Assembly: GCA_037367405.1 (NCBI GenBank)
Contig: JAZKJV010008261.1
Coordinates: 1,798,001 to 1,862,000, forward strand
From: Ottelia alismoides
Lineage: Eukaryota > Streptophyta > Magnoliopsida > Alismatales > Hydrocharitaceae
DNA length: 64,000 bases
Reading direction: 5' to 3'
Below, one piece after another: positions 10,711-20,949 of this stretch. The notes below the pieces were generated by a model, which was not told where the DNA came from, made no database searches, and saw nothing but the letters and a program-made list of their open reading frames with translations. Every line of letters starts with the position of its first letter. Positions within the stretch are counted from its first letter, which is position 1. Made by a program: the position numbers and the translations under genes.

Positions 10711-11076
10711 ACCACCAACAAAACCCTAGCCGCCCCCCTCTCTCTCCACCTCCCACCGCCGCCCCCCCTTTCTCTCTCCACCTCCCGCCGCCGCCCCCCC
10801 TCTCTCCACCTTCCGCCGCCGCACCTCTCTCCTCTCCACTGCCGACGCCGACCTTCCCCACCACCCTCCTCTGTCTCCGCCGCTGCCGCCTTCCCCCCCA
10901 CCTTCTCCCCGCCGCCGACCTCCTCTCTCCACCACCTTCTCGCTGCCGCCACCTCCCTCCTCTCCTTCTTCTAAGGATTTGAGTGCATAAGTCTTCATAT
11001 GCACTCAAATCCTCGGATGTTTATGTAGACACTTGATTCTTCGTCTACAAACCCTAGTTCTTCTTACCCGGCAACC
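10711..11076 (+). other. Copia leader: pyrimidine-rich tract and hairpin
   Basis: 10735-10970 is nearly pure C/T/G with CTCTCTCC and CCGCCG repeats; the open frames across it are compositional and not genes. It is followed by a perfect 15 bp inverted repeat (10974-10988 and 10999-11013) with a 10-base loop, about 64 bp upstream of the gag start. Confidence 0.75.
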
Positions 11077-11946
11077 ATGTCAGAAAATAAGGTCGACATG
11101 CCCTCCATAGGCGCGTTTAAAGGTCCAACGCCCATTGTCAAGATGGATGGGACGAACTACGAGCTCTGGGCTATGCAGTTCATGAGTCTGATGAAGTCAA
11201 ATGGTAAGAAGCACATTCTTACCGAAGATGAGCCGACAGAGAAAACTGAGGTTTATGCCTCATGGGAGGCTGATGATTCGTATGCCAAAGTTTGGCTTTC
11301 TGGTACACTGTCGATGGAAATTGCTAATGATGTACTCCATCAGCCCACTGCTAAGGCGATGTGGAACATCCTTGCAGCGACATATTCGCAGATGCGAAAT
11401 GAGACCAAGATTTTTCAACTCCAGCATGACATCTTTACAGTGAAGCAGGACGGTCGGCCTCTGCATTCACTGTATACATCCTTGCGAGGGATGTTTGAGA
11501 AGCTCTACAGTATCATTCCACTTACGGCATTTCCCGAGCAGCATAAGACATTTCAGAATGCTACCATGGTGGGAGTCCTACTAGCGACGCTTGACCCTGA
11601 ATATGATTATGCTCGCTTGCAGATTCTTGCAGATGCTACTATTCCTCCAGTGGAGGAAGTGTACCGCAGGCTCAACAGAATTACAGTCCCGTCTTCTGCC
11701 ACTACTCAGCCTCCTTCGGCGATGGCAGCTTCCAGAGGCAGAAGAGCCTCTTCTTCTTTTCATGATCGTGGACCTCGTGGTCGAGGTGGCTGCATTCGTC
11801 AGCCCTGCACATTCTGTCATCACCCATGACATACAGAGGAGACCTGCTATTCTAAGCATGGGTTTCCGGCATCGGCGCAGGCAGTCGAGTATATTGCATC
11901 TCCACAGCCATCTACTTCAGACCAACGATTTGAGGATCTTGTTGCC
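11077..11946 (+). pseudogene. Copia gag, stop inside the zinc knuckle
   Basis: Gag is the RNA-binding capsid protein of the element. The start MSENKVDMPSIGAFKG is the first ATG after the leader and begins the UBN2-type gag domain (DGTNYELWAMQFMSLMKSNG, then WNILAATYSQM). The C-terminal part has the CCHC zinc knuckle CTFCHHP*HTEETC, in which one position between the second C and the H is a TGA at 11827. Beyond that stop the same frame continues into protease, so gag and pol were one frame. The 250 codons before the stop lack a working knuckle. Confidence 0.85.
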
Positions 11947-12520
11947 ATGCTGCAAGATATCATGCCTCCTGCCTCTACTGATTCTCTGGGAGGCTCCTCG
12001 GATGTAGCTACTTCAGCCTCTGCTAGTACGTCGGCCACCGCTAGCACCTCAGGTAGTGCTTATACCCTTACTTCATGTCATGGATCTGATGTTTTAGAAT
12101 GGATTATGGACTCTGGAGTGACACATCATCTTTGTCGAGACAAAGATAAGCTTACATCCTACAGAGAGGTTCCACCGGGGCGATATGTAGTCATAGCAGA
12201 TGGGACCCATTCGCCTATTGTTGGACAGGGGGAGATCAGTCTGACACCCTCTACGCGTCTCCAAAATGTCTTGCATGCTCCATATTTTTTGATGAATTTA
12301 TTATCTATCAGTCAGATTACGAAGGATTTGCACTGTCGAGCTATTTTTGATCCATCGTCTCTTGTTTTACAGGACCTTCTTACGGACAGGGTGATCGACT
12401 GTGGCTGTGAGCAGGATGGTCTCTATCGTTTGGTCCGGATTCCCTATGCTGGTGTCTCGTCTCAGTCAAGTGGTCCAGTTTCTCCATTCACATGGCATCT
12501 AAGATTTGGTCATCTCCCTA
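11947..12520 (+). pseudogene. Copia protease domain
   Basis: The aspartic protease cuts the Gag-Pol polyprotein. The active-site triplet D-S-G is at 12109-12117 in the context WIMDSGVTHHLC, typical of copia proteases. The frame is open from 11830 to the stop at 12625, so this domain is intact, although upstream and downstream stops prevent a full polyprotein. Confidence 0.8.
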
Positions 12521-13330
12521 TTCAGAAGATGCATCATATTCTGCTCCAGATTCCACCGGGTTCTTCCTTCCAGTGTGAAGCATGTCAGTTGGGAAAGCAT
12601 CACAGATCTACTTTCCCTAGTCGTTAGTCTTGGAGCAGTAGCTCCCCTTTTGAATTACTTCATGTTGACATTTGGGGTCCGAGTCGTATCCCTGATCACC
12701 AAGGACACATGTTTTATGTAGTTGTAGTTGATGATTTCTATTGTTTGTCTTAGGTATTTTTGTTGAAGAATAAATCTGAAGCAGGGGATGTTATCAAAAA
12801 TCTTATAAATGAAGTGTATAGTGTTTTTTCATCTACTGTGAAAATTGTGCGTACGGATAATGCTTTGGAGTTTTGTACTCGTGCTCTTTCTCATTTTTTC
12901 TTGTCTAGAGGCATTATCCATCAAACAACCTGTGCTTACACGTCCTAACAAAATGGTGTTGCAGAAAGAAAGCATCATCATCTCCTTGATATCACTCGGA
13001 CTCTACTTATTCAGAGTTGTGCACCTATTTCCTATTGGGGTGATGATGTGCTTATGGCATGTTATCTAGTGAATCGTATGCCATCCTCCGTCTTAGGTGA
13101 GAAAGTTCCTCTTTCACTTGTCTCCCTGATAAGGAATTATTCTCGCTTACTCCTCGTGTCTTTGGTTTGGTTGCTTTTGTCCATCAGCTCTCTCTAGGAC
13201 TTGACAAGCTCTCACCTAGGGCTGTCAAGTGTGTATTTGTTGGGTACTCTTGTACACAGAAGGGTTACCGATGCTATGATCCTTTGAACAGGAAATATTA
13301 TATCAGTGCCGATGTCACATTCTTTGAGTT
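12484..13330 (+). pseudogene. Copia integrase domain, broken
   Basis: Integrase inserts the cDNA copy into the host chromosome. The pre-integrase zinc motif is visible (WHLRFGHLPIQKM then CEACQLGKHH). The catalytic residues are still present: D in HVDIWGP (12667), D in VRTDNALEF (12856) and E in NGVAERK (12964), with the expected D-35-E spacing. The frame is stopped at 12625, 12751 and 12946, and a frame change lies near 13110 before FGLVAFVHQL. The copia C-terminal motif LSPRAVKCVFVGYS is present at about 13211-13250. Confidence 0.85.
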
Positions 13331-13590
13331 TGTGATGTATTTCTCCCCTGCAGGTGACAGGTTGACTTCCTCTAATACTGATGATGAGATTTATGTGCCA
13401 CCTCCTCCTATGCGTCCGTCCGTTTCCATACTAGTTCATGTTGTTCCACCATCATCACCACCACCACCACCACCACCACCACCACCTCTACATCCACCTG
13501 TACCACCTTTACCACGATTCTATACACGTCGTCATGTCCCTGCTCATGGAACTCGTCAATCATCCACCACGCCTCAGGATTGTCCATGTA
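13331..13590 (+). repeat. CCA/CAC microsatellite in the integrase-RT linker
   Basis: The linker between integrase and RT holds a run of CCA/CAC triplets around 13446-13490, read as about ten prolines in a row. Such linkers tolerate repeats. A further frame change follows before 13590. Confidence 0.7.
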
Positions 13591-14780
13591 TGGGTCTGAC
13601 GATGTGCATGTGCAGGGATCTCTGCAGGAGAATAACATACCGACGAGTATGCTTGTTGATGATTTGAATGTACCTATTGCCTTACGGAAGCAGAAGCGTA
13701 CATGTGCATCCTATCCACTTGCTTCACATGTTTCTTTCCATCGCCTCACTGGAGATTTTCAACGGTTTGCTGTGTCCTTATCTACCGTGGAAATACAATG
13801 GAATTATCAAGACGCATTGAAGGAGAGCTGTTGGCGTTCTGTCATGGAGGAAGAAATGGATGCTTTGAGGTCACGGGGTACATGGAGCTTGGTTCCTGCT
13901 CCTCTAGGAGCCTCTGTTGTCAGTTGTAAATGGGTATTTACTGTCAAATATCATGCAGATGGCGGCCTTGATCGTTAGAACGCAAGGCTAGTGGCACGTG
14001 GGTTTACTCAAACCTACGGCATGGATTATATGGACACATTTTCTCCAGTTGCGCGTCACTCAACTCTACGTGTCCTTTCAGTTGCTGTGGTACGTGATTG
14101 GCCCTTGTTTCAGCTTGACGTTAAAAATGCATTTTTGTATGGGGATCTGCAGGAAGAAGTCTACATATAACAGCCTTTAGGGTTTGCTGCTGAGGGGGAG
14201 AGTCAGATGGTGTGTAGACTTCACAAGGCAATATATGGCCTTAAACAAAGCCCGCGGGCATGGTTTCAGAAGCTTTCTGACTTGATTCAGAAGCAAGGGT
14301 TTAAAAGATCAAATGCCGATCATTCTTTGTTTGTTCAGAAGACTCCCAGAGGTACTGTTATTATCATGGTTTATGTTGATGATATACTCGTTACGGGAGA
14401 TGATATGTAGGGAATAAAGATGGCAAAAGCATTTCTAGGCCATCAGTTTGTTACCAATGACCTTGGTACCCTACGATATTTTCTGAGGTTGGAATTTGCT
14501 AGGAATGCATAGGGTCTCGTGATGACCCAAAGGAAGTATATTACAGACATGCTTGTTGAGACATGCATGATTGGCTGTCGACCCTCGACTACTCCCATAG
14601 ATCCTAGCATGAAGTTATATGATGATGATACATATGAGGTTGACAGGAGAAGATACAGAGAGATGGTGGGAAAACTTCTCTATATTACTATCACCAGACC
14701 TGACATCGCTTTTGCAGTGAGTCGGGAGAGTCAGTTCATGCAACAACCCAGACAGGTACGCATGGAATCATGGATGGCAT
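13580..14780 (+). pseudogene. Copia reverse transcriptase, broken
   Basis: RT makes cDNA from element RNA. The order of motifs is typical: WRSVMEEEMDALRSRGTWSL, then [53 protein letters not shown], and the catalytic YVDD box at 14372-14383. Stops lie at 13976, 14168, 14408 and 14510. The frame otherwise stays the same through this domain until about 14770. Confidence 0.9.
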
Positions 14781-15303
14781 ATACATGATACTGAGATATC
14801 TAAATTTATCTCCAGGCGCCGGACTACTGTTCAGGAAAGAAACAAATATCTCAGTTTCTGCATGTGCTGATGCGGATTATGCAGGATGCCCTCAGGATCG
14901 GAAGTCTACTTCAGGTTTTGTAGTATTTGTTGGCAGTTCTTTGGTTTCTTGGAAAAGCAAGAAACAAACAGTGGTGGCTAGATCTAGTGCTGAATCTGAA
15001 TACAGGGCCATGACACAAGCAAGTACTGCGATGATGTGGGTTCGAGCTGTGTTAGAAGATCTGCATATAGATGTACCTCTACCTATGCAGCTACAACGTG
15101 ATGATCAAGCGACACTATTCATTGCTAATAATCCTGCATTTCATGAAAGGGCAAAGCATATCGAGGTAGACTGCCACTACACTAGAGATATGATTCAAAA
15201 GGGCTTGATTTCTACTTCCCATGTCAGTTTAGGAGAGCAGACTGCAGACATCTTTACCAAACCATTGCTCAGAGGGCCATTCCAGAAGTGTTCTTTCAAG
15301 TGA
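14770..15303 (+). pseudogene. Copia RNase H, open but detached
   Basis: RNase H removes the RNA strand during cDNA synthesis. The frame contains CADADYAGCPQDRKSTSGF, VSWKSKKQTVVARSSAESEY, HYTRDMIQKG and the terminal QTADIFTKPL, all standard for copia pol ends. It is uninterrupted to its stop at 15301-15303, but a frame change near 14770 separates it from RT. Confidence 0.9.
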
Positions 15304-15328
15304 GCATGATTGACATCTATGCTCCATC

Positions 15329-15339
15329 TTGAGGGGGAG
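15329..15339 (+). other. Polypurine tract of the copia element
   Basis: TTGAGGGGGAG lies directly before the 3' LTR. It is the expected primer for plus-strand DNA synthesis. Confidence 0.88.
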
Positions 15340-15481
15340 TGTAGAAATATTTCCAGACTTTATGTACTTTTTTGTTATGTTTATTTCTTTCTTCCGTCTT
15401 ATGTAATTTACCCATAGGCCTTTTCTATATAAGAGAGCCTAGGGCTCTTTGGAATAAACAATTCTCTCATTTCTTCCAACA
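15340..15481 (+). repeat. 3' LTR of the copia element
   Basis: The 142 bp copy starts TGTAGAAATATTTCC and ends CCAACA. It differs from the 5' LTR at about seven sites including one single-base gap. Confidence 0.92.
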
Positions 15482-15730
15482 TATACCAATCCTGTTCCCT
15501 AATATGGGTTGTCTCATTATAGCCATTATGTTTTTCCTCCTTCAGTGACTGCGGAAAGTTATCTGCAAGTAACTATAAAACAAGGAATGTTCGATTGACC
15601 CGAACGTAAACGGGCAGCAAAAGAAATTGTGCTCGACTTCCTCTTTACACACACCACATAATGGACAAGTAGCATCGACTTTAGGCTTCTACATCCTTTC
15701 CACAAACCTTTGTAATGAACCATTATCTTC
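15482..15730 (-). pseudogene. LINE remnant, right flank of the copia insertion (zf-RVT)
   Basis: On the minus strand the sequence reads DATCPLCGVCKEEVEHNFFC and CPFT, a zf-RVT zinc-binding motif of plant LINEs. Frames are broken on both sides. With 10491-10554 it appears to be the C-terminal part of one minus-strand LINE into which the copia element landed. Upstream coding similarity beyond about 15730 could not be recognised. Confidence 0.5.
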
Positions 15731-18183
15731 TAATCATCCGCAATAAAATTTGACCTTAATTGGCTATCTTGTTTTTAACAAGCTGGATAATGCGAGTGAT
15801 GGCATATTTCATTCATGTTCAATAGTATTTTTCTTACGCAATTTCTAAGCTCTTGTATAAGTCGAAGTAACCTCCAAGATCGGCTTCGTGTAGTTTTTGG
15901 ATAATATCCTTGTCGGTACATAAGGTAGATATCTTAAGGTTGAAATGATAATTGTCGCCATCTAGAGAGCAAAATAGACCACCACAAATTCCAAGGAACA
16001 ATTGTCTGACATTGTTTATTATGTGCATGAAGGTGTTGTGAATGTTGATTAAATCAAGGGCGTAACCATCTATTCATAATCCTTTGAGTAATTTTAAAGA
16101 CAGTCTTCATTCGTCACTGGATATGATTTGAAACTGATGATAGCCATTTTGGAGAAAAATGCATGTGTCAACTATCATACAGAGAATGCCGTCTAATCTA
16201 GGATCATAAAATAGGTACTTGATGGTGATTTCGTTAGTGGGATGATTACAAAGCCTGCCTTCTCAGGGTTTAAACAATCATCTGAGACCTTGATTCAAAT
16301 ATGGGTGAAGCACACTAGTGATCTTGGAGCTGATAATGAAGCTAGGAGGATTTTGAAATTAATATGATTGCGGTGCCTTATGCTTTTATGGATAGAACAT
16401 ACTATCATTTTTCTATTATGTAATATTCTTTTCGAGTGCCAACAGTGTCACAAATGCATATCACATTCAAATAATGCAGTACGTATATCGCATTCGATGA
16501 TTGAGATGTAGCAATGGTACTGACGAAGTTACTGTCATTTCTGCCATATAAAGCAAACTAATTGGTTTAACTACCTTACTCTCGAATTTCTCATTAATAA
16601 CTTCGCATGACCAGCCTTCTTCTCAGGGAAAAAATAGAACTATCTCCATATATCATTACTGATTTCATCTCCACATATCCCAAATATCCATCTCAAATAA
16701 AACCATGATTTATTTTATCTCTTTCTCTTTTTTTCAGATCTTTACAAAGGCTGACAGAGGAAAAAGAGTAGTAATCTAGAAAATTATGAACACATAACTG
16801 CTAAAAAAGGTTTGAGATTCTGGATAAAAATGATAAAGAATGATGATATGTGGGTAAGATACCGATGATTGTGTGACAAATGCTCCACATGAACAAGGTT
16901 CCACATTTACAATAATGAACTAGATGACCCTAGAAGCCCTTGTTTTGGACAATATTGTCAGTGCAATTCACTCAAAACACATGTTTTAATAACAAAATTA
17001 TCGATAGACACATTCATTTAAATAATCTTTGCAGCTTGCAAGATCAAGTAAAGAGAAAGATCAAAGCATCTACAAAGGCATCAAGAAGATTAACGATTTT
17101 CTTGTTTGTAACTCTTATTGTAAAGACTCACAAGTATATATGTACATATGTAACATATAGGCATACCATGATTTTCTTAACTTGTTTTTAACAATATGCC
17201 CAAGTGTTCGATCGAAGCACTAAGTTGATAAACTAAAAAGGAAAACCATATGTATAATTCATCGATCAAATCAAAAGGGGTTATCGATCAATAACGAAAA
17301 TAGTGAGCACATAATCGATCATAGTAGCAAAGGTGATCAATCAACTCAGAGACAATGAACATACTTATTCGACTAAAGTAGAGAGAGTGTTGGATCAAGT
17401 CAGGGTTTGACTTGAAATAAGGCCTTAAACGTAGGATTTTGGTTTCGTTTCAGTAAGTCTAAAAAGAGAAATTCGGTAGAATTTCAGTGGAATTTGTGTG
17501 AAATGTCATGAAATTGGAGAAATTACTCGAAAACCCATTTTTTCCGAAATTAAGATTTCTAACATTCTTTAACTCAATAATCGAGATAGAAATACACAGG
17601 TTTTTTTGCTAATAGTAAGATATTAACATGATATTTTGTATTAAATTTCCATCTAATCGCTCCAACAGTAAAAAAATGTAGTACGTTACTCAGTACTAGA
17701 CCAAGATTTGGAATCGAAATCAGAAGCGTTAGTTTGTCATCTTGAACATGAAGAGAATGGTGACACATGCAATAACAATAGATAAAAACATATGCCAAAA
17801 AGAGAAAATGCAAAATGATATCTCATGTAAGAAACTGAAGATCGAAAGGATATCTTAGAACTTGTACCTAATCAAAATACTTTTAATTTAGAAAAAATAT
17901 TTTATTTAGAAATAAAATAAGATACGCACATACACACAAAAATCAAATCTTTCTAACATGTATATCTAATAAATGCATTGTATAGCTTGTAATCGTAAAA
18001 TATTATACAAGACACAAGCAAATCAATTAAAACCCAGAAACTGCGTAGGATTCACAAGTACAATCTATATCCAACTTGATAGAAGGCAAATACTTACAAT
18101 TACAAGATTTGGAAGATTGCTAACAACTTAGCGCTCACACAAACACACGTACTCCTTGTAGTAGAGAGAAGACACAAGAAAGC
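15731..18183. other. AT-rich intergenic DNA, no gene seen
   Basis: No domain-bearing frame was found. A fragment of the TTTCGG-type repeat starts near 17424 with AAGGCCTTAAACGTAGG and ends near 17570. The rest is AT-rich with no visible structure. Confidence 0.5.
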
Positions 18184-18330
18184 AAAGCCTTAAATCTCGA
18201 ATTTTGGTTTCATTTCGCCAAGTTTAGAAAGAGAAATTTTGGAGAATTCTGGTGAAATCGTCGGAAATCTTGGAAATGACTCTAAACTTGAGTTTTCCTA
18301 AAAACTAAAGTTTTCAGTCCACGCAGGAGG
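18184..18330. repeat. Second copy of the AAGCCTTAAA/TTTCG repeat family
   Basis: The text AAAGCCTTAAATCTCG, TTTTGGTTTCATTTCG and GAGAAATTTTGG parallels that at 17424-17570 (AAGGCCTTAAACG, TTTTGGTTTCGTTTC, GAGAAATTCGG) and the insertion at 6796-6986. Boundaries are not clear. Confidence 0.5.
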
Positions 18331-18635
18331 CAGGAGACCATCGCCTCGGTGAGAATGTCTTCATTGATATGTCCTCTAACCTAGACCATCTTCTTTACCG
18401 AGGAGAAGAGGACAAGATGCCTCCAAAGAAACACCCAGATGAAGAGGAACCAAGAGATGATCCCATGCACCGAATCCTGGCTCGGTTAGCTAGAGCCGAG
18501 CAGCTGAATGCAAAACTTATGGCTAGGATGGGACAAGTAATCGAGGCAGAGGGAATTGACCAACCCATGATAGATGCCTATAACCCAGCAGAAAGTTCTA
18601 AAAAAAATAGTGTAGCCTCATTTCATCATGTTTAA
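18331..18635 (+). other. Charged ORF of unknown origin, possibly gag-derived
   Basis: The frame is open from about 18331 and contains an ATG at 18369. It reads GDHRLGENVFIDMSSNLDHL, then MPPKKHPDEEEPRDDPMHRI and LARLARAEQLNAKLMARMGQ. The acidic/basic N terminus and a helix-rich segment resemble retrotransposon gag N termini in style only; no family was recognised. It runs into an A-run and then TGTAGCCTCATTTCATCATG (18611), which could be an LTR start, so the ORF may be the last internal piece of a truncated element. Confidence 0.35.
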
Positions 18636-19146
18636 CTTCCAGTAATTTTTTCATAATCTTCGCATATCATTTGCATGAAAAATTGCATAAAAACCCCAAA
18701 AAAGTTTGCATTTTCATTATTACATTTTAAATCCAAAAATTCAAAAAAATACATTTTGCATTCGTTGTTCAATTAGGTTTTTAGGAAAAATACAACTCGG
18801 CTGATTGGATTAATTTCACATTAAAATTAAATTTGGCTAAGTCGGTTATTTTCTTGTTAACTTAATTTAATCCAATTGTGCATTTGCATTTTTTTATCAC
18901 ATAAAAAATTAAAAAAAAATCCCACTTGGAAAACTGCGATCTAATTCATCTAATATAATCCGAAGTTCTTCCTTTGCCTCCTTGAGTCGACCCTAGGGCT
19001 TGCCCTGGTTAAAAAAACATAAAACCGCACATTAGCTAATTCATCGATTCTTCGACCCGTGCAGTTATTTTTTATCTATCCGGATTTATCTAACTGCAAC
19101 AAAATCGTTAATTTGATACTAACAAAAAGGTAGATTCCGGTCTCAA
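18611..19146 (+). repeat. Probable plus-strand LTR fragment
   Basis: The interval starts TGTAGCC after A-rich sequence and has the AAAAATTGCATAAAAACCCC-type text that is common in the downstream half of the Athila LTRs here. Near 18985 it carries GAGTCGACCCTAGGGCTTGC, similar in position and style to the GTTCGACCCTGG near the end of C's LTR. It stops where element E begins. The family is not certain. Confidence 0.35.
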
Positions 19147-20340
19147 TCACTCACCCACAAGAAATCCATACTTCATGCTCCGTGGTAAAGTCTTCCGTTC
19201 CGGGCATGTGGGAGGTGGCAGATCTGGTCTCTGGAAAGTATGAGTGAAGGCTACCAAATCTGCATGAGAGAACTCTCGCTGAATCAATGAATCTGATAAA
19301 GACGACCCTAGTGGTGTGTCTATCAACTGTATTGGCTCAATCTTCGCCCTAGTTGTGGGCTCTGTGAACATCAAACACGGTAAATAATCATCAAAATTCT
19401 GCCAATCAAAATCAATGTTTGAGCCCGAGGGATCTGAATCGGAATCACATGAAATACTCTACTTCGCTAGCGATATCACAATCATCAGCCTCTAAGGTAT
19501 CCTGTGTCATGAGTGTGCTCTCCAAATTCTTATATGCTGGCATCTGTAACTCTGTAGACTCTGAAGGTGTGATAAGAGCTCGTGAAATTGGGTCTTCCCA
19601 AATGGCTCCATCGTCTGTGATCACAAATTCACACTCACGGTGGACGTCTAGCTCGGAATCTGTCACCTGCATGGAATTCTGCTCGGAGCAAGCTGAATCT
19701 CTGGCTCTCAATTCCTCAACGTCTCTATTTGTATACTTCCACCTTCGACACGAAATTGTTCCTTCCCACTGTCGTTATCTGACACTGCCTTGGTTGTGGC
19801 CAAGAAAGGTAGTCCTAAAATGATGGGGGTATCGATCACACATTTAGGGATCTCCATGTCCAACACAACGAAGTCCACGGGAAATTTTATGCCCTAAATT
19901 GTGATGACAACATCCTTTAATAACCCCTTCGGTCTCTTGACAGATCTATCTGCAAACTGGAGAACTACCCTACTCTGTCTAAGAGGTCCTAACTCGAAAT
20001 GGTCAAGTAAGGCAGTTGGGAGGAGTTTAATCGAGGATCCGCTATCTAATATAGTCCGATCGAATTACTGCTCATGGATTTGGCATATGACATATGGAGC
20101 CCCTGCATCAGGTCTCTTGGCTGGCAATCGGTTATGGATGGCGAAGCAAGTGGCATGAGTGAGCACATGAATTTCTGCATTATGGTTGCACCTCTTCTTC
20201 ATACGGATGGTGGTCTTCTCTCTGAGGTTCTTTTGGAAAAGATAGATGTGCTCAAGTGCCTCCTGAAGAGTCAGCTGGATCTGAAATCTGTCCATCATCT
20301 GCTCGTTGAACCCTATATTTTGTCTCTTTTTTGGGGGTTT
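19147..20340 (-). pseudogene. Protease region of element E, DSG kept
   Basis: The aspartic protease domain follows RFQIQLTLQEALEHIYLFQK and NAEIHVLTHATCFAIHNRLP. The active-site triplet reads D-S-G-S at plus coordinates 20038-20046, followed by KLLPTALLDHFELGPL and the second conserved blocks LQFADRSVKRPKG and PIILGLPFLATTK. The catalytic residues are therefore intact here while the copy in C has lost the glycine. Stops and frame changes occur on both sides. The interval ends just before RT. Confidence 0.75.
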
Positions 20341-20616
20341 TTGGTGTTTTGTCCTTCCTTAAGTAGAGTGCTTGAGGGAAGGGGATAGAAGGACCCTCCT
20401 AGAAAAAAGAGGGTCAGGAGTAAGAGTAGGCTTCTGAGCATTTATAAGATTGGAATCCATGCAAACATCATCAATCTCAATAGGTGGACCGAAAGGAGAT
20501 ACATAAACCTTTCCTTTATTCATATTTTTTATTTTCAAAGTTTTTCCATTTTTTGTGTTTTTCTTAAAACATCCTCAGGTACATAAGAAGAGGAAGACAA
20601 CACAACTGAATGACTC

Positions 20617-20940
20617 TTGGTGGCATCTGTACCATTGACAACATCTGAACTAGCGGCATCAGTACCACGCTCTGTCCTGTCATCTAGAAATTTTGTGGCA
20701 TCAACAACACCATCTGCAGCAACTGGAGATACGACAGCATCAACACCATCTTTGGGATCATCATCCTTGGTGAATTCAGTGCCACCATCATCATCAATAT
20801 TAGCGGCATCAACATCGCTCTTGACTCCATCTGGAGCCCTAGAATCTGCATCGGGATGTCACCTAGATGAGTCACCACCGGCTAGAATCTTACCGCTCCT
20901 AGGTGTCACAAAATTAGCATCAAATGAATAATGAATGTCG
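20617..20940 (-). repeat. Acidic Asp-Ala-Thr repeat linker of element E
   Basis: Imperfect repeats encoding short G-x-D-A-T-like words lie between gag and protease, as in C at 54150-54400. On the plus strand they appear as repeated GGCATCA/GTACC words. The repeat number differs from C. Confidence 0.6.
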
Positions 20941-20949
20941 TCCACAATC

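Larger units (their letters stand above)
10555..15481 (+). mobile_element. Ty1/copia LTR retrotransposon, complete structure, dead
   Basis: The element is 4.93 kb with two short LTRs, a primer site matching the plant initiator-Met type, a pyrimidine-rich leader, gag, then protease, integrase, RT and RNase H in the copia order, and a polypurine tract. By the short LTRs and gag type it resembles small plant copia lineages of the Ale/Retrofit kind, which is an inference. The coding region has in-frame stops at 11827, 12625, 12751, 12946, 13976, 14168, 14408 and 14510 and frame changes near 13110, 13590 and 14770. The two LTRs show about seven differences by eye, so the insertion is not recent. 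The five bases on each side (TGTCT and TATAC) do not match. Confidence 0.95.

Noticed and set aside
10513..10974. Long Pro/Ser-rich frames over the copia LTR and leader, on both strands
   Set aside because: They follow from the CT/CCG-rich leader composition, overlap the LTR and PBS, and have no domain.
19419..19823. Plus-strand 134-codon frame
   Set aside because: It is antisense to the protease region of E, which has clear similarity to C.
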